Source: Planctomycetia bacterium (lineage in GTDB: Bacteria; Planctomycetota; Phycisphaerae; UBA1845; UTPLA1). From it: a DNA stretch of 64,000 nt. Under the pieces are notes generated by a model. The model had not been told where the DNA came from and did no database searches. It worked only from the letters and a program-made list of their open reading frames with translations. A program made the position numbers and the translations under genes. The stretch spans positions 310,001 to 374,000 of the forward strand of contig CP054187.1 of assembly GCA_015200345.1 (NCBI GenBank). The letters run 5' to 3'. Shown here one piece after another: positions 41,011-49,444 of the stretch (positions within the stretch are counted from its first letter, which is position 1; each line of letters starts with the position of its first letter).

Positions 41011-42793
41011 CCGGAATCGTTCATGGACCGCTTCCCCGGGGCACGACAACGGCTCAGCGGTCGTCGCCGCTGCCGGTCGTACCCCCCACTTGCACGAACC
41101 GCCGCTCACCGGCGTCCCGCCCTTTCGTCGCCTGATTCGCCTCTTCGCGAACGACCGGCGCGACATCGGCCTGGTTCTCCTCTTCTCCGTGATCGTCGGT
41201 ATCCTGACGCTTGCCACGCCCATCACCGTACAGGCGCTGGTCAACTTCGTTTCGTTCGGCGGGCTGATCCAGCCGCTCGTCGTGTTGGGAATACTCTTGT
41301 TCGGATTTCTGGCACTGGCCGGCACGATTCGGGTGGTGCAGGCGTTCGTCATCGAAATTCTGCAACGTCGGCTGTTCGTGCGCGTCCTTGCGGATTTGTC
41401 CCTGCGGCTGCCGCGCGTAACCGCGGAATGCTTTGACCGGGGCAACGGACCCGAGCTGGTCAACCGCTTTTTCGACATCGTTACCGTCCAAAAGGTCGCC
41501 GCGATGCTTCTGCTCGACGGCGCCTCGGTGCTGCTTCAGATTTTCGTGGGGCTGGTGATCCTCGCGTTTTACCATCCTTTCCTGCTCGCCTTCGATGTCC
41601 TCCTGATTCTGTCCATCATCTTTGTCATGCTCGCACTGGGGCGCGGCGCCGTCCGGACAGCCATTGCCGAATCCCGTGCGAAATACGCCGTCGTGGCGGC
41701 ACTGGAGGAAATGGCCCGCTATCCGATTGTGTTCAAGCTGGCGGGCGCCTCCGATTTCGCGCGCGAACGCGCCGACGCGCTGGCCGTTGATTACGTCGAA
41801 TGCCGCCGAACGCATTTTTCCATCGTGCTCCGACAGACCATCGGCTTCCTGGCGACGCAGGTTTTCGCCGCCACCACGCTCCTCACCCTCGGCGGGTTTC
41901 TCGTGATCGATGGGCAACTCACCTTGGGGCAGCTGGTGGCGGCCGAGTTGATCGTCTCCGGCGTTCTGGCGTCACTCGCGAAGTTCGGCAAGACACTCGA
42001 AAGCGTGTACGACCTGCTCGCGGCCGTTGACAAACTCGGTCAGCTCTTCGACCTGCCGCTAGAGCGCGATGACGGCGTTGCCATGCAGCCCGTGCGTGAC
42101 GGCGCCAGGCTCGAGCTTCGCGGCGTGATGTATGCCTTTCCCGAGCAGCCGCCCGTTATCCACGATTTCTCGCTGTCCGTCGCGCCGCGCGAACATGTCT
42201 GCATTGTGGGGCGCCACGGCTCCGGAAAAAGCCTCCTGGCGGACATGCTGATTGGTCTGCGCCGTCCGACAGCCGGGACCATCGCACTGGACGGAGCGGA
42301 CCTGCGGGAAATCAGCCTCGCCAGCCTGCGCGAACACGTCGCACTGGTCCGCGGCACCGAGATCGTCGAAGGGACCGTGGAAGAAAACGTCCGCATGAGC
42401 CGTCGCGACATTCCGGCAGAAGTCGTCCGAGATGCGCTCCAGCGCGTGGGAATTCTTGAGCGCATTCGAGAACTGCCCGACGGTCTTCGCACCCATCTGG
42501 CGCCGACCGGCGCGCCGCTTTCTCCTGGTCAGGCTGGTCGGCTCATGGTGGCCCGTGCGATGATTGGTCGCCCGCAAGTGCTTGTCCTTGACGATTTGCT
42601 GGATGATTTGGACGAAGAGGCCCGTGAGCACGTGCTCAATGCCGTGATGGCGCCCGATGCATCGTGGTCGGTTTTGATTCTCGGCAGCCATGAGATCGGC
42701 CGGTCGCGCGGCGCACGCATCGTGCGACTGGATCGGGACCCGGAGCCGGCGAACGGTGGCGCCGTACGTCCACGGGCGACGGTCACGACCTAG
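41000..42793 (+). CDS. Type I secretion-like ABC exporter (fused membrane and ATPase domains), divergent NBD
   Basis: The start is GTG 41000-41002 behind GGAGGAGAG, giving 597 residues; longer frames lie inside the HPF gene. Six membrane spans fall between residues about 55 and 310, with no C39 peptidase domain. In the ATPase part, Walker A is GRHGSGKS (about residue 403), the signature is LSPGQ (about 509) and the switch His is in LGSHEIG. The Walker B reads LVLDDLLDDLD, with Asp where the catalytic Glu is normal. The Q-loop Gln is missing (ALVRGTEIVEGTV). The HlyD and TolC genes follow at once. The substrate is unknown. Confidence 0.87.
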   Translation: MISDRNRSWTASPGHDNGSAVVAAAGRTPHLHEPPLTGVPPFRRLIRLFANDRRDIGLVLLFSVIVGILTLATPITVQALVNFVSFGGLIQPLVVLGILLFGFLALAGTIRVVQAFVIEILQRRLFVRVLADLSLRLPRVTAECFDRGNGPELVNRFFDIVTVQKVAAMLLLDGASVLLQIFVGLVILAFYHPFLLAFDVLLILSIIFVMLALGRGAVRTAIAESRAKYAVVAALEEMARYPIVFKLAGASDFARERADALAVDYVECRRTHFSIVLRQTIGFLATQVFAATTLLTLGGFLVIDGQLTLGQLVAAELIVSGVLASLAKFGKTLESVYDLLAAVDKLGQLFDLPLERDDGVAMQPVRDGARLELRGVMYAFPEQPPVIHDFSLSVAPREHVCIVGRHGSGKSLLADMLIGLRRPTAGTIALDGADLREISLASLREHVALVRGTEIVEGTVEENVRMSRRDIPAEVVRDALQRVGILERIRELPDGLRTHLAPTGAPLSPGQAGRLMVARAMIGRPQVLVLDDLLDDLDEEAREHVLNAVMAPDASWSVLILGSHEIGRSRGARIVRLDRDPEPANGGAVRPRATVTT

Positions 42794-42808
42794 AGGGAAC
42801 AAATCGGA

Positions 42809-44155
42809 ATGAAGGCAACACATTCACACGCTTCTTCGGGAACGATCCAGCCGCACTTTGCGGTCATGTCGATGGTTGCGCGTCCGCGTTGGCTCGGTCG
42901 GGTTGCATGGTGCATCGCGCTGTCGTGCGGGGGTGTCCCCGTTGCAATGCTGTTCGTTCCTTGGCAGCAAAATATCAAAGCAGCGGGGCGCGTGCTGGCT
43001 TTTGCGCCGCTGGAGCGCGAGCAGGCGATCAAGGCCCCCCTCGGCGGACGAGTCGTGCGTTGGCGCGTGCAGGAAGGATCACGCGTCTTAGCCGGTGATC
43101 CTCTGGTTGAAATCTCCGACATCGACCCCGAGTTGATTTCTCGCCTGCAACAAGAACGCAACGCCACGCAAGGCAAGTATGAAGCGGCGGTTGAAAAAGT
43201 ACGCTCCTACGAGCAACAAGTCGCCAACCTCGTCGCCACGCGGGATTTGGCCGTTACGGCGGCCATGCACCGGCTGGAAATGACGCGCGAAAAGGTACGT
43301 GCTTCCTCCGCCGCGCTCGAGGCGGCGCAGGCCGCGCTCAAGGCGGCCGAGGCGCAGTTCAATCGGTACCGCGCGCTCCTCGACGACGGCTTGGTGTCCC
43401 GCCGTGATTATGAAGTGGCCGAACGCGACTTTGAATTAGCGCGAACGAGTGTTCAAAGCGCCGAAGCCTCGCTCAAAGCCACACAAAACGAACAACAGGC
43501 CATGGAAGCCGAGTTGGAGCGTATTCGCACCGAGGCAGACTCTCGAATTGACTCTGCCCGCGCCACCATGAACGAAGCACAGGGGCAGGTCCAGGAGACC
43601 CTCGCGAGCCTCGCCAAGCTCGACGTGGCCATTTCCCGACAGCAATCCCAACTTGTCACCGCGCCGCGCGATGGATACGTCTTTCGACTCCATGCCAGTC
43701 AGGACGGTGAAATCGTCAAGGCCGGCGACTCGCTGATGGTCCTCGTCCCGCAAACCGACAACCCCTCGGTCGAGCTTTGGATCGACGGCAACGATGCACC
43801 ACTTGTGCGCCAGGGAAGCCCCGTTCGCCTTCAATTTGAAGGCTGGCCCGCCGTTCAATTCGTCGGCTGGCCTTCGGTCGCGGTCGGCACATTCGGCGGA
43901 CGGGTCGCGCTGATCGACTCGACCGACAATGGCAAAGGTCAATTCCGCGTCCTGGTCGTTCCCGATCCGGCGGACGATCCATGGCCGGATAGCCGATACC
44001 TTCGACAGGGTGTTCGCGCAAAGGGCTGGGTGCTGCTGAACCGGGTCACGGTAGGATACGAAGTCTGGCGCCAGATCAACGGATTTCCCCCCGTCATTGC
44101 GCCATCGGAGCCTGCGCCGGGAGACGGAAAGGCCGAGGAATCGTCGAAGAAATGA
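42809..44155 (+). CDS. HlyD-family membrane fusion (adaptor) protein
   Basis: The protein has 448 residues. One membrane span occurs at about residues 32-52 (LGRVAWCIALSCGGVPVAML), followed by a lipoyl/barrel part (IKAPLGGRVVRWRVQEGSRV) and a long coiled coil from about 105 to 285 rich in Glu, Ala, Lys and Gln. The returning lipoyl half (TAPRDGYVFRLHASQDGEIV) and a C-terminal barrel complete it. It bridges the ABC exporter and the TolC-like protein. Its stop overlaps the next gene by ATGA at 44152-44155. Confidence 0.9.
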   Translation: MKATHSHASSGTIQPHFAVMSMVARPRWLGRVAWCIALSCGGVPVAMLFVPWQQNIKAAGRVLAFAPLEREQAIKAPLGGRVVRWRVQEGSRVLAGDPLVEISDIDPELISRLQQERNATQGKYEAAVEKVRSYEQQVANLVATRDLAVTAAMHRLEMTREKVRASSAALEAAQAALKAAEAQFNRYRALLDDGLVSRRDYEVAERDFELARTSVQSAEASLKATQNEQQAMEAELERIRTEADSRIDSARATMNEAQGQVQETLASLAKLDVAISRQQSQLVTAPRDGYVFRLHASQDGEIVKAGDSLMVLVPQTDNPSVELWIDGNDAPLVRQGSPVRLQFEGWPAVQFVGWPSVAVGTFGGRVALIDSTDNGKGQFRVLVVPDPADDPWPDSRYLRQGVRAKGWVLLNRVTVGYEVWRQINGFPPVIAPSEPAPGDGKAEESSKK

Positions 44156-46029
44156 CCGCCGCAGTTCCCTGCTTGCACGGCCGACGCACTCCCGCCCCTC
44201 GCACGCCGTGGGTTTCTGCTGCGCCGCCGACCTGCCGAATCCCCTCACTGCTGCTTTGGATCGCCGTTGCCGCGATCCCGGGCTGCTCGGCGTGGCAGGG
44301 TCGGTTGGATCCGCAGTTCGAAGACCAGGTGAATCGTCGCCTGCAAGGCATCGAACAAGCCCGGTTGGACAAGCAGTCAATCCGGCCGCCGCAGGATATT
44401 GAATCCGGCTTGGCGAGTTTGAAAGACGTGGCAAGAACCGAGACGCCTTCCACTGCGCCGGCTTCGCTAGACTTGCCGATCGACCTGGCTCGCAGATCCG
44501 TGCTGGAAAACAACCTTGATCTGTCTGTTGTGGCCATCGAGCCGGACAAGGCGCGGACTCGCATCAGCGAAGAAGAGGCAAAGTTCGACGCGACGATTCG
44601 CCTAGGGGCCTCCTACAAAAAGCAGAACCCGCCCGCGCTCGACGGCGACTTCGTGCAGTTCACCGAAAAGAAAACCGCACTGGACCAACTCATCAAGCGG
44701 TATGAAGCCGGTCGGTCGTTCGTTGATACGATGCAACAACTGGCCGAGGGCAAAACACCGAAGGCTGACAAGGTCGGCGGGTTCGACGGCGGGATCGCTA
44801 AATTGACGACCATCGAGCAGACCAAAGAATCCATCAACGCCGAACTGGGCCTGAATGTGCCGCTACCGACTGGAGGAAGGGTAGGCCTGACCCAATTCCT
44901 TGACCGCCAGAACAAACTCTCTCCGTTTTCTTCGGATCAATCGACTTCACCCCTGGTTTTTTCAATCAGCCAGCCGCTCCTTCGCAACGCGGGACTGGAC
45001 ACGAATCTCGCGTCGATCCGCATCGCCCGGCTGGATGCCAAGGCGACGAGTGCCAAAACGAAACTTGTCGCCATTCGCCTGTTGGCGGCCGCGGAGAAGG
45101 CCTATTGGAAATTGTACGGCGCAAGAAAACTGCTGGAGATTCGAGAGCAGCTGAACGAGCTTGCCAATCGAAATCTCGAACTGGTGCAGAAGCGCGCCGA
45201 CGAAGGGCTGGTCGCGCCGATCGAAGTCATCCGGGCACAAGCCGGCGTCGCCTTGCAGCTCGAAGCCCTGATCGTGGCGCGAACGAACGAGCGGATTCAA
45301 GAGCGCGACTTGAAGCGCATTCTCAACCTGGAAGGAGTTGACCTGAACTCGCCGACTCGCCTGGACATCACGACGCCACCGACCCTGCTGGCGTATGAAT
45401 TGAAGCCGGAACCGCTGATCAATCGCGCGCTGACCAATCGCATGGAAATGCTCGAGGTCGAGCTGGAGCTGGCCGCTGATGCGATTCGCGTCGATTTTGC
45501 CAGGAACCAGACGCTCCCCCTGATCTCCCTCGACTTTGAGTACGGCCTGATTGACACGGGTGGCACTCCGGGAACCGCGTGGCAAAATGCATGGGATTTT
45601 GATAATTCGAACTACGGCATCGGGATCAAGGGGGAGATCCCCGTAACAAACGAAGCCCGCAAGGCGCAGCTTCGTCGCGCCGTGCTGACGCGCACGCAAC
45701 GACTGTCGACCCGCGCCGCGCGTGAACTGGCCATCCGGCAGGAAGTGCTGGACGCCCTGGATCTGCTCGACCAGAACTGGAAACGGATTCTTGCCGCTCG
45801 ACAGGCCGCCATCGTCTCTGGATTGAATTATGAGGCGGAGCGCAAGCAGTTTGACCAGGGTACGCGAACCATGCGCGAGGTGTTCGAGGCCCTCGCGCAA
45901 CTGGGCGACGCCCAAGCCCGCGAAGCCAGCGCGATTGTCGCCTACCAGGTGTCGCTGGTCGACCTCGCGTTCGCGACCGGAACACTCCTTGGATATTCAA
46001 AAGTCGATATGCTGGAAGCCGATTTTTGA
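44152..46029 (+). CDS. TolC-family outer membrane channel
   Basis: The protein has 625 residues, longer than classic TolC (about 470). An N-terminal hydrophobic segment ends in AIPGCSAW (Cys45), a possible but imperfect lipobox. The outer membrane factor pattern of two repeats follows: SVLENNLDLSVVAIEPDKA and QPLLRNAGLDTNLASIRIAR, then LVQKRADEGLVAPIEVIRAQ, and at the end NYEAERKQFDQGTRTMREVF. It completes the export channel with the two upstream genes. The insert near residues 160-230 is polar and unassigned. Confidence 0.88.
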   Translation: MTAAVPCLHGRRTPAPRTPWVSAAPPTCRIPSLLLWIAVAAIPGCSAWQGRLDPQFEDQVNRRLQGIEQARLDKQSIRPPQDIESGLASLKDVARTETPSTAPASLDLPIDLARRSVLENNLDLSVVAIEPDKARTRISEEEAKFDATIRLGASYKKQNPPALDGDFVQFTEKKTALDQLIKRYEAGRSFVDTMQQLAEGKTPKADKVGGFDGGIAKLTTIEQTKESINAELGLNVPLPTGGRVGLTQFLDRQNKLSPFSSDQSTSPLVFSISQPLLRNAGLDTNLASIRIARLDAKATSAKTKLVAIRLLAAAEKAYWKLYGARKLLEIREQLNELANRNLELVQKRADEGLVAPIEVIRAQAGVALQLEALIVARTNERIQERDLKRILNLEGVDLNSPTRLDITTPPTLLAYELKPEPLINRALTNRMEMLEVELELAADAIRVDFARNQTLPLISLDFEYGLIDTGGTPGTAWQNAWDFDNSNYGIGIKGEIPVTNEARKAQLRRAVLTRTQRLSTRAARELAIRQEVLDALDLLDQNWKRILAARQAAIVSGLNYEAERKQFDQGTRTMREVFEALAQLGDAQAREASAIVAYQVSLVDLAFATGTLLGYSKVDMLEADF

Positions 46030-46049
46030 TGATCGGACGCGTATCGAAA

Positions 46050-46136
46050 CGGAGAGGGAGGGATTCGAACCCCCGCAGCAGTTGCCCGCTGACCGCATTT
46101 CGAATGCGGCTCCTTCAGCCACTCGGACACCTCTCC
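46050..46136 (-). tRNA. tRNA-Ser (anticodon CGA)
   Basis: On the minus strand GGAGAGG pairs perfectly with CCTCTCC to make the acceptor stem, with discriminator G. The anticodon arm CCGCA-TTCGAAA-TGCGG carries CGA, the serine anticodon for UCG. A long variable arm (AGCGGGCAACTGCT) and GGTTCGAATC of the T-arm identify a class II serine tRNA. CCA is not encoded. It lies 20 bases after the stop of the TolC gene, on the opposite strand. Confidence 0.95.
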
Positions 46137-46571
46137 AGGACTGCCGGCCCATCGGCCCGGCGCGATTGGGAATCGTAAGAAACTCATCGCCGAGAGGCAA
46201 GCCGATCTCACGCGGAGGGACCGAAGCGTTTCCGCTATCATTTCCCAGTGGAGGGTCGTCAGAAGCCACTTGCGGCCTCGTCGCGTCGCCTTCGGGCGCC
46301 GTGTGGCGGCCGTCGGTGGGGAAGACGTACCTGCGAAGGGCAGCGGCCGGGATTCTCTCCCATCCGATCATGCCCTTTGTTTTTGCGCCATGTGGATGCC
46401 GTGGGTGGCGTAGTTGTTTCCGGCGCCTTGAGCAGGAATCGAAGTCACGCGGCGTTCCCGACGGTGCGGCCCGGCCGAACAATCGCTGACTCATTCTGAT
46501 GCGTCGAGGACGCACTTTCTGTTCGCACCGCCGATCTTCGGCGTCTTGGCCCCCGGGGGCATCAGCGGTTT
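46137..46571. other. 435-base intergenic region
   Basis: No coding region is supported. The long minus-strand frame crossing it is a shadow that also covers the tRNA and the ABC gene. It should contain the promoter of tRNA-Ser near 46137-46190 and the 3' untranslated region of the amino-acid transporter mRNA. No attachment-site duplicate of the tRNA 3' end was noticed. Confidence 0.5.
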
Positions 46572-47321
46572 TCATTCCATGGCATGAGATAAGAACTCGC
46601 GGGTCTCGTCGCGCGCGGGAGATTCGAACATCTGGGCCGGTGGACCGCTTTCGATGACGCGGCCGGCGTGAAGCATGTGAACCGTCGTCGCGCTGCGGCG
46701 CACGAATCCCATGTGATGGCTGACCACGATCATCGTCTGGCCGCTCGACGCAAGATCGGCCATGACGGCGAGGACCTCGGCGGTCATGCGCGGGTCCAAG
46801 GCACTGGTCGGCTCGTCGAACAGAATCGCTTCGGGATGATTGGCGAGCGTGCGCGCAATGGCCACGCGTTGTTGCTGCCCACCGGACAGACTCACTGGTC
46901 GCGCATCGGCCTTGTCCGCCAAACCGACGCGGTCCAGCAGTTCCCGAGCAAGCACGGCGGCCTCGTCGCGCGGCGTGCCTTGAGCATGAAGTGGGCCGCA
47001 CATGACGTTTTCCATAGCGCTCATGTGCGGGAACAGGTTGAACTGCTGAAAAACCATGCCGATGCGACGGCGAAGTTTCAGATGGGTCGCTGCCTGATCG
47101 GCGCCGTTTGACGGCACCGGCAACGTGATGTCCCCGACTCGAATGCTCCCCGCGTCGAACGTCTCCAGCGCATTGATGCAACGCAGCAGCGTGCTCTTGC
47201 CGCTGCCGGAACCACCGATCAACGCGGCGACTTCGCCTTTGTCAACCTTCAGCGACGCGCCGCGCAAGACGTGCGTCGTGCCGAATCGCTTATGAAGGTC
47301 GATCGCCTGGATCATCGTCAC
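46572..47321 (-). CDS. Polar amino-acid ABC transporter ATPase (GlnQ-like)
   Basis: This 249-residue ATP-binding subunit has Walker A GGSGSGKSTLLRC, the PAAT-type VFQQFNLFPHMSAMENV, signature SLSGGQQQRVAIARTLA, Walker B AILFDEPTSALDP and switch VVSHHMGFVRR. It powers uptake of a polar amino acid. The start overlaps the fused binding-protein/permease gene by four bases (47318-47321), so the pair forms a complete importer in two genes. Confidence 0.93.
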   Translation of the reverse strand: MTMIQAIDLHKRFGTTHVLRGASLKVDKGEVAALIGGSGSGKSTLLRCINALETFDAGSIRVGDITLPVPSNGADQAATHLKLRRRIGMVFQQFNLFPHMSAMENVMCGPLHAQGTPRDEAAVLARELLDRVGLADKADARPVSLSGGQQQRVAIARTLANHPEAILFDEPTSALDPRMTAEVLAVMADLASSGQTMIVVSHHMGFVRRSATTVHMLHAGRVIESGPPAQMFESPARDETREFLSHAME

Positions 47322-48874
47322 GCCCCCATCGGCACGCCGTAGCCCGCACCGGCCAGTTTTTTCTCCAGCCGCGCCGCCACGACCGACAAGGGGTAGCTCA
47401 TCGCGAGATAGAGGCCGGCCGTCAGCGCCGCCAGCTTCAGCACCTCGCCCGTGCTGTTGGCGAGCATGTTGTATTGTTTCGTCAATTCCGTGACCGCGAT
47501 CACGGAACAGACGGAAGTATCCTTGAACATGGCGATGAAATCATTGGTCACCGGCGGCACGACGATGCGCACGGCTTGTGGCACGATCACGCGACGCAGC
47601 GCCGTGCCGCGCGTCATGCCCAGCGCCAGCGCGGCCTCCATCTGACCGCGCGGGATCGCCTGCAAGCCGGCGCGGTATATCTCGGCTTCGTAGGCGGAGT
47701 AATTCACGGCGAGGCCGATGATCGCTGCTGCAACGGGCGAGAAACTGAACGGAAGCACCTGTGGGAGAATGAAAAAAATGACGTAGAGTTGCAGCATGAC
47801 CGGGGTGCCGCGCAACACTTCGACATAGAGCGTGCATGCCCATCGCAATGCCGACGGGCCGTACATGCGAATGAGTGCCACAATCAGCCCCAGCAGCATG
47901 GCCAGCGGCATCGAAACAACGGTCAGCAAGACGGTCATCCCTGCGGCGCGAAGAAGAATGCCGCCGTAGGCACGCACGACGCCGGTGCGAGCATACTCCG
48001 CGCCCTCGGTTGTTTGCGACTCGGCTGCTTCGGCGTCCGGATCGGCTGACAGAAGATTCTCCTGCGCCGCAGTCCAGACACCGTGGCGATCATAAATCGT
48101 CTTCAGCCGTCCATCGCGAAAGAGCCTTTCAATCGCGTCATCAATCGCCGCGATCAGACGTCGCTGGTCCGGCCTCGCATAGATCACGTAATACCCCCGC
48201 CCCACCGGCTCACCAACAAAACGAAGTCCTTTCCCCTGGGGTTTGTCGCGATAGAACACCGCCATGGGCAGATCGAGCAGCGTGGCGTCATGTACGCCGT
48301 TGCGCACCTGCAACATGGCGTTGGTGTTGCCGTCGTATTCGATGATGTCGGCGTCGGTTTCCCAGTGGGCGTGCAGGTACTCCGACGCCGCGCAGCCGCC
48401 GAGGACCGCGATCTGCCGCCGCGGACGACCCGGCGTCGCACGCAGGTCCTCCCAGGCGCCGATGCCGCCGTCTCGGCCCAGCAGTTGCAGTTGATAGATG
48501 TAATAGGGCCGGCTGGCCGCCATGCGCTCGGCCCGTGCGTGCGACCATTCGTAGCCATTCAGGATGATGTCGATTTTCCCGCTGCGCAGGAACTCCGGCA
48601 GCGTCAGCCAGTCGCATTGGCGAAACTCGGCGCGGACGCCCAGCTCGGCCGCCAGCGCGTCGGCCAGCTCGACTTCGAATCCCACGAGCTTGTCAGGATC
48701 ATCCGGATCGGGATAGACGTAAGGCGCGTTGCCTTCCTGATCGCCCCCCCAAACCATCACACCCCGTGCCCGAATCTCATCCAGCAGTTCCGCGTGGGCA
48801 GGCGGCAGGCCGTCTGCGAGAATTGCAAGAACGACGACGGCAATTCGATGGGACCAGGTAGGCACGTCGACCAC
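47318..48874 (-). CDS. Amino-acid ABC transporter: binding protein fused to permease
   Basis: The protein has 518 residues. A signal-like N-terminus precedes a family 3 solute-binding domain at residues about 30-265 (GVMVWGGDQEGNAPYVYP, LVGFEVELADALAAELGV, GKIDIILNGYEWSHARAE). A HisM/GlnP-type permease follows at about 300-512 (YVEVLRGTPVMLQLYVIFF, and the EAA loop AALALGMTRGTALRRVIVPQ). The binding domain is tethered to the membrane part. The start is GTG, directly after the upstream TGA. The ligand is not predictable by eye, but basic or polar amino acids are usual. Confidence 0.92.
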   Translation of the reverse strand: MVDVPTWSHRIAVVVLAILADGLPPAHAELLDEIRARGVMVWGGDQEGNAPYVYPDPDDPDKLVGFEVELADALAAELGVRAEFRQCDWLTLPEFLRSGKIDIILNGYEWSHARAERMAASRPYYIYQLQLLGRDGGIGAWEDLRATPGRPRRQIAVLGGCAASEYLHAHWETDADIIEYDGNTNAMLQVRNGVHDATLLDLPMAVFYRDKPQGKGLRFVGEPVGRGYYVIYARPDQRRLIAAIDDAIERLFRDGRLKTIYDRHGVWTAAQENLLSADPDAEAAESQTTEGAEYARTGVVRAYGGILLRAAGMTVLLTVVSMPLAMLLGLIVALIRMYGPSALRWACTLYVEVLRGTPVMLQLYVIFFILPQVLPFSFSPVAAAIIGLAVNYSAYEAEIYRAGLQAIPRGQMEAALALGMTRGTALRRVIVPQAVRIVVPPVTNDFIAMFKDTSVCSVIAVTELTKQYNMLANSTGEVLKLAALTAGLYLAMSYPLSVVAARLEKKLAGAGYGVPMGA

Positions 48875-49267
48875 TCATGCGCCCCCCTGCATCGCCCGCG
48901 CTCGACGAGCCATGACAAACGAACGAACACAAAGCACGACATAGACACCGCACACCAATGCGGTCACAGACGCCGGCCAGCGATTGGTGCCGGAGGGCGT
49001 AGCGGCGCCCGCTGAATCCACCACGGCGTCGCCCTGCAATACGCCAACAATCCCCACAACCATGCCGATCAGACCGGCCAGCACGGCACCGTGCATGGCG
49101 TGCATCCGAACACGCTCATTCATCGCTGCCCAGCCGCAAGCAATCAGGACGCTCCCGGTGCCAGCGATCGCCAGCGGATTTCCCCTTGTCGGCGCAGCGC
49201 CGAAATAACTCGCGGCGCCAATCGCCACCAGAATGATCCCCACCAGCACGGTCAGCCTCTGCATCAT
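48875..49267 (-). CDS. Small four-span membrane protein of unknown function
   Basis: The start is the ATG ATG pair at 49262-49267 with GGAG upstream, giving about 130 residues. Four hydrophobic segments are visible: LTVLVGIILVAIGAASYFG, PLAIAGTGSVLIACGWAAM, GAVLAGLIGMVVGIVGVL and VTALVCGVYVVLCV. The layout resembles small bacterial proteins annotated only as hypothetical. Its stop abuts the start of the fused importer gene, so it is probably co-transcribed. I assign no function. Confidence 0.7.
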   Translation of the reverse strand: MMQRLTVLVGIILVAIGAASYFGAAPTRGNPLAIAGTGSVLIACGWAAMNERVRMHAMHGAVLAGLIGMVVGIVGVLQGDAVVDSAGAATPSGTNRWPASVTALVCGVYVVLCVRSFVMARRARAMQGGA

Positions 49268-49444
49268 GTACAGGCACTCCTCACTTGCGCTGCGAGACGT
49301 CGCTCCCGCATGTTTATTCCGCGCTCCCAATGCGGTACATCGTACGCGCTTTGCAAGCGGAGACTAGGGCCGACCGCCCAGAGGAGGCGGACGCTTCACG
49401 GCCGCGGCATTGAACGGTTACACTCGAGTTTTTGGGAGTCAGCC

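Noticed and set aside
46050-46571. Integrated island at the tRNA-Ser gene
   Set aside because: No integrase and no repeat of the tRNA 3' end were found in the following DNA.
45997-47181. Long minus-strand open frame of 394 codons across the tRNA and ABC ATPase gene
   Set aside because: It covers tRNA-Ser and is out of frame with the clearly coding GlnQ-like gene; composition is Arg/Ser-rich as expected of a GC-rich shadow frame.
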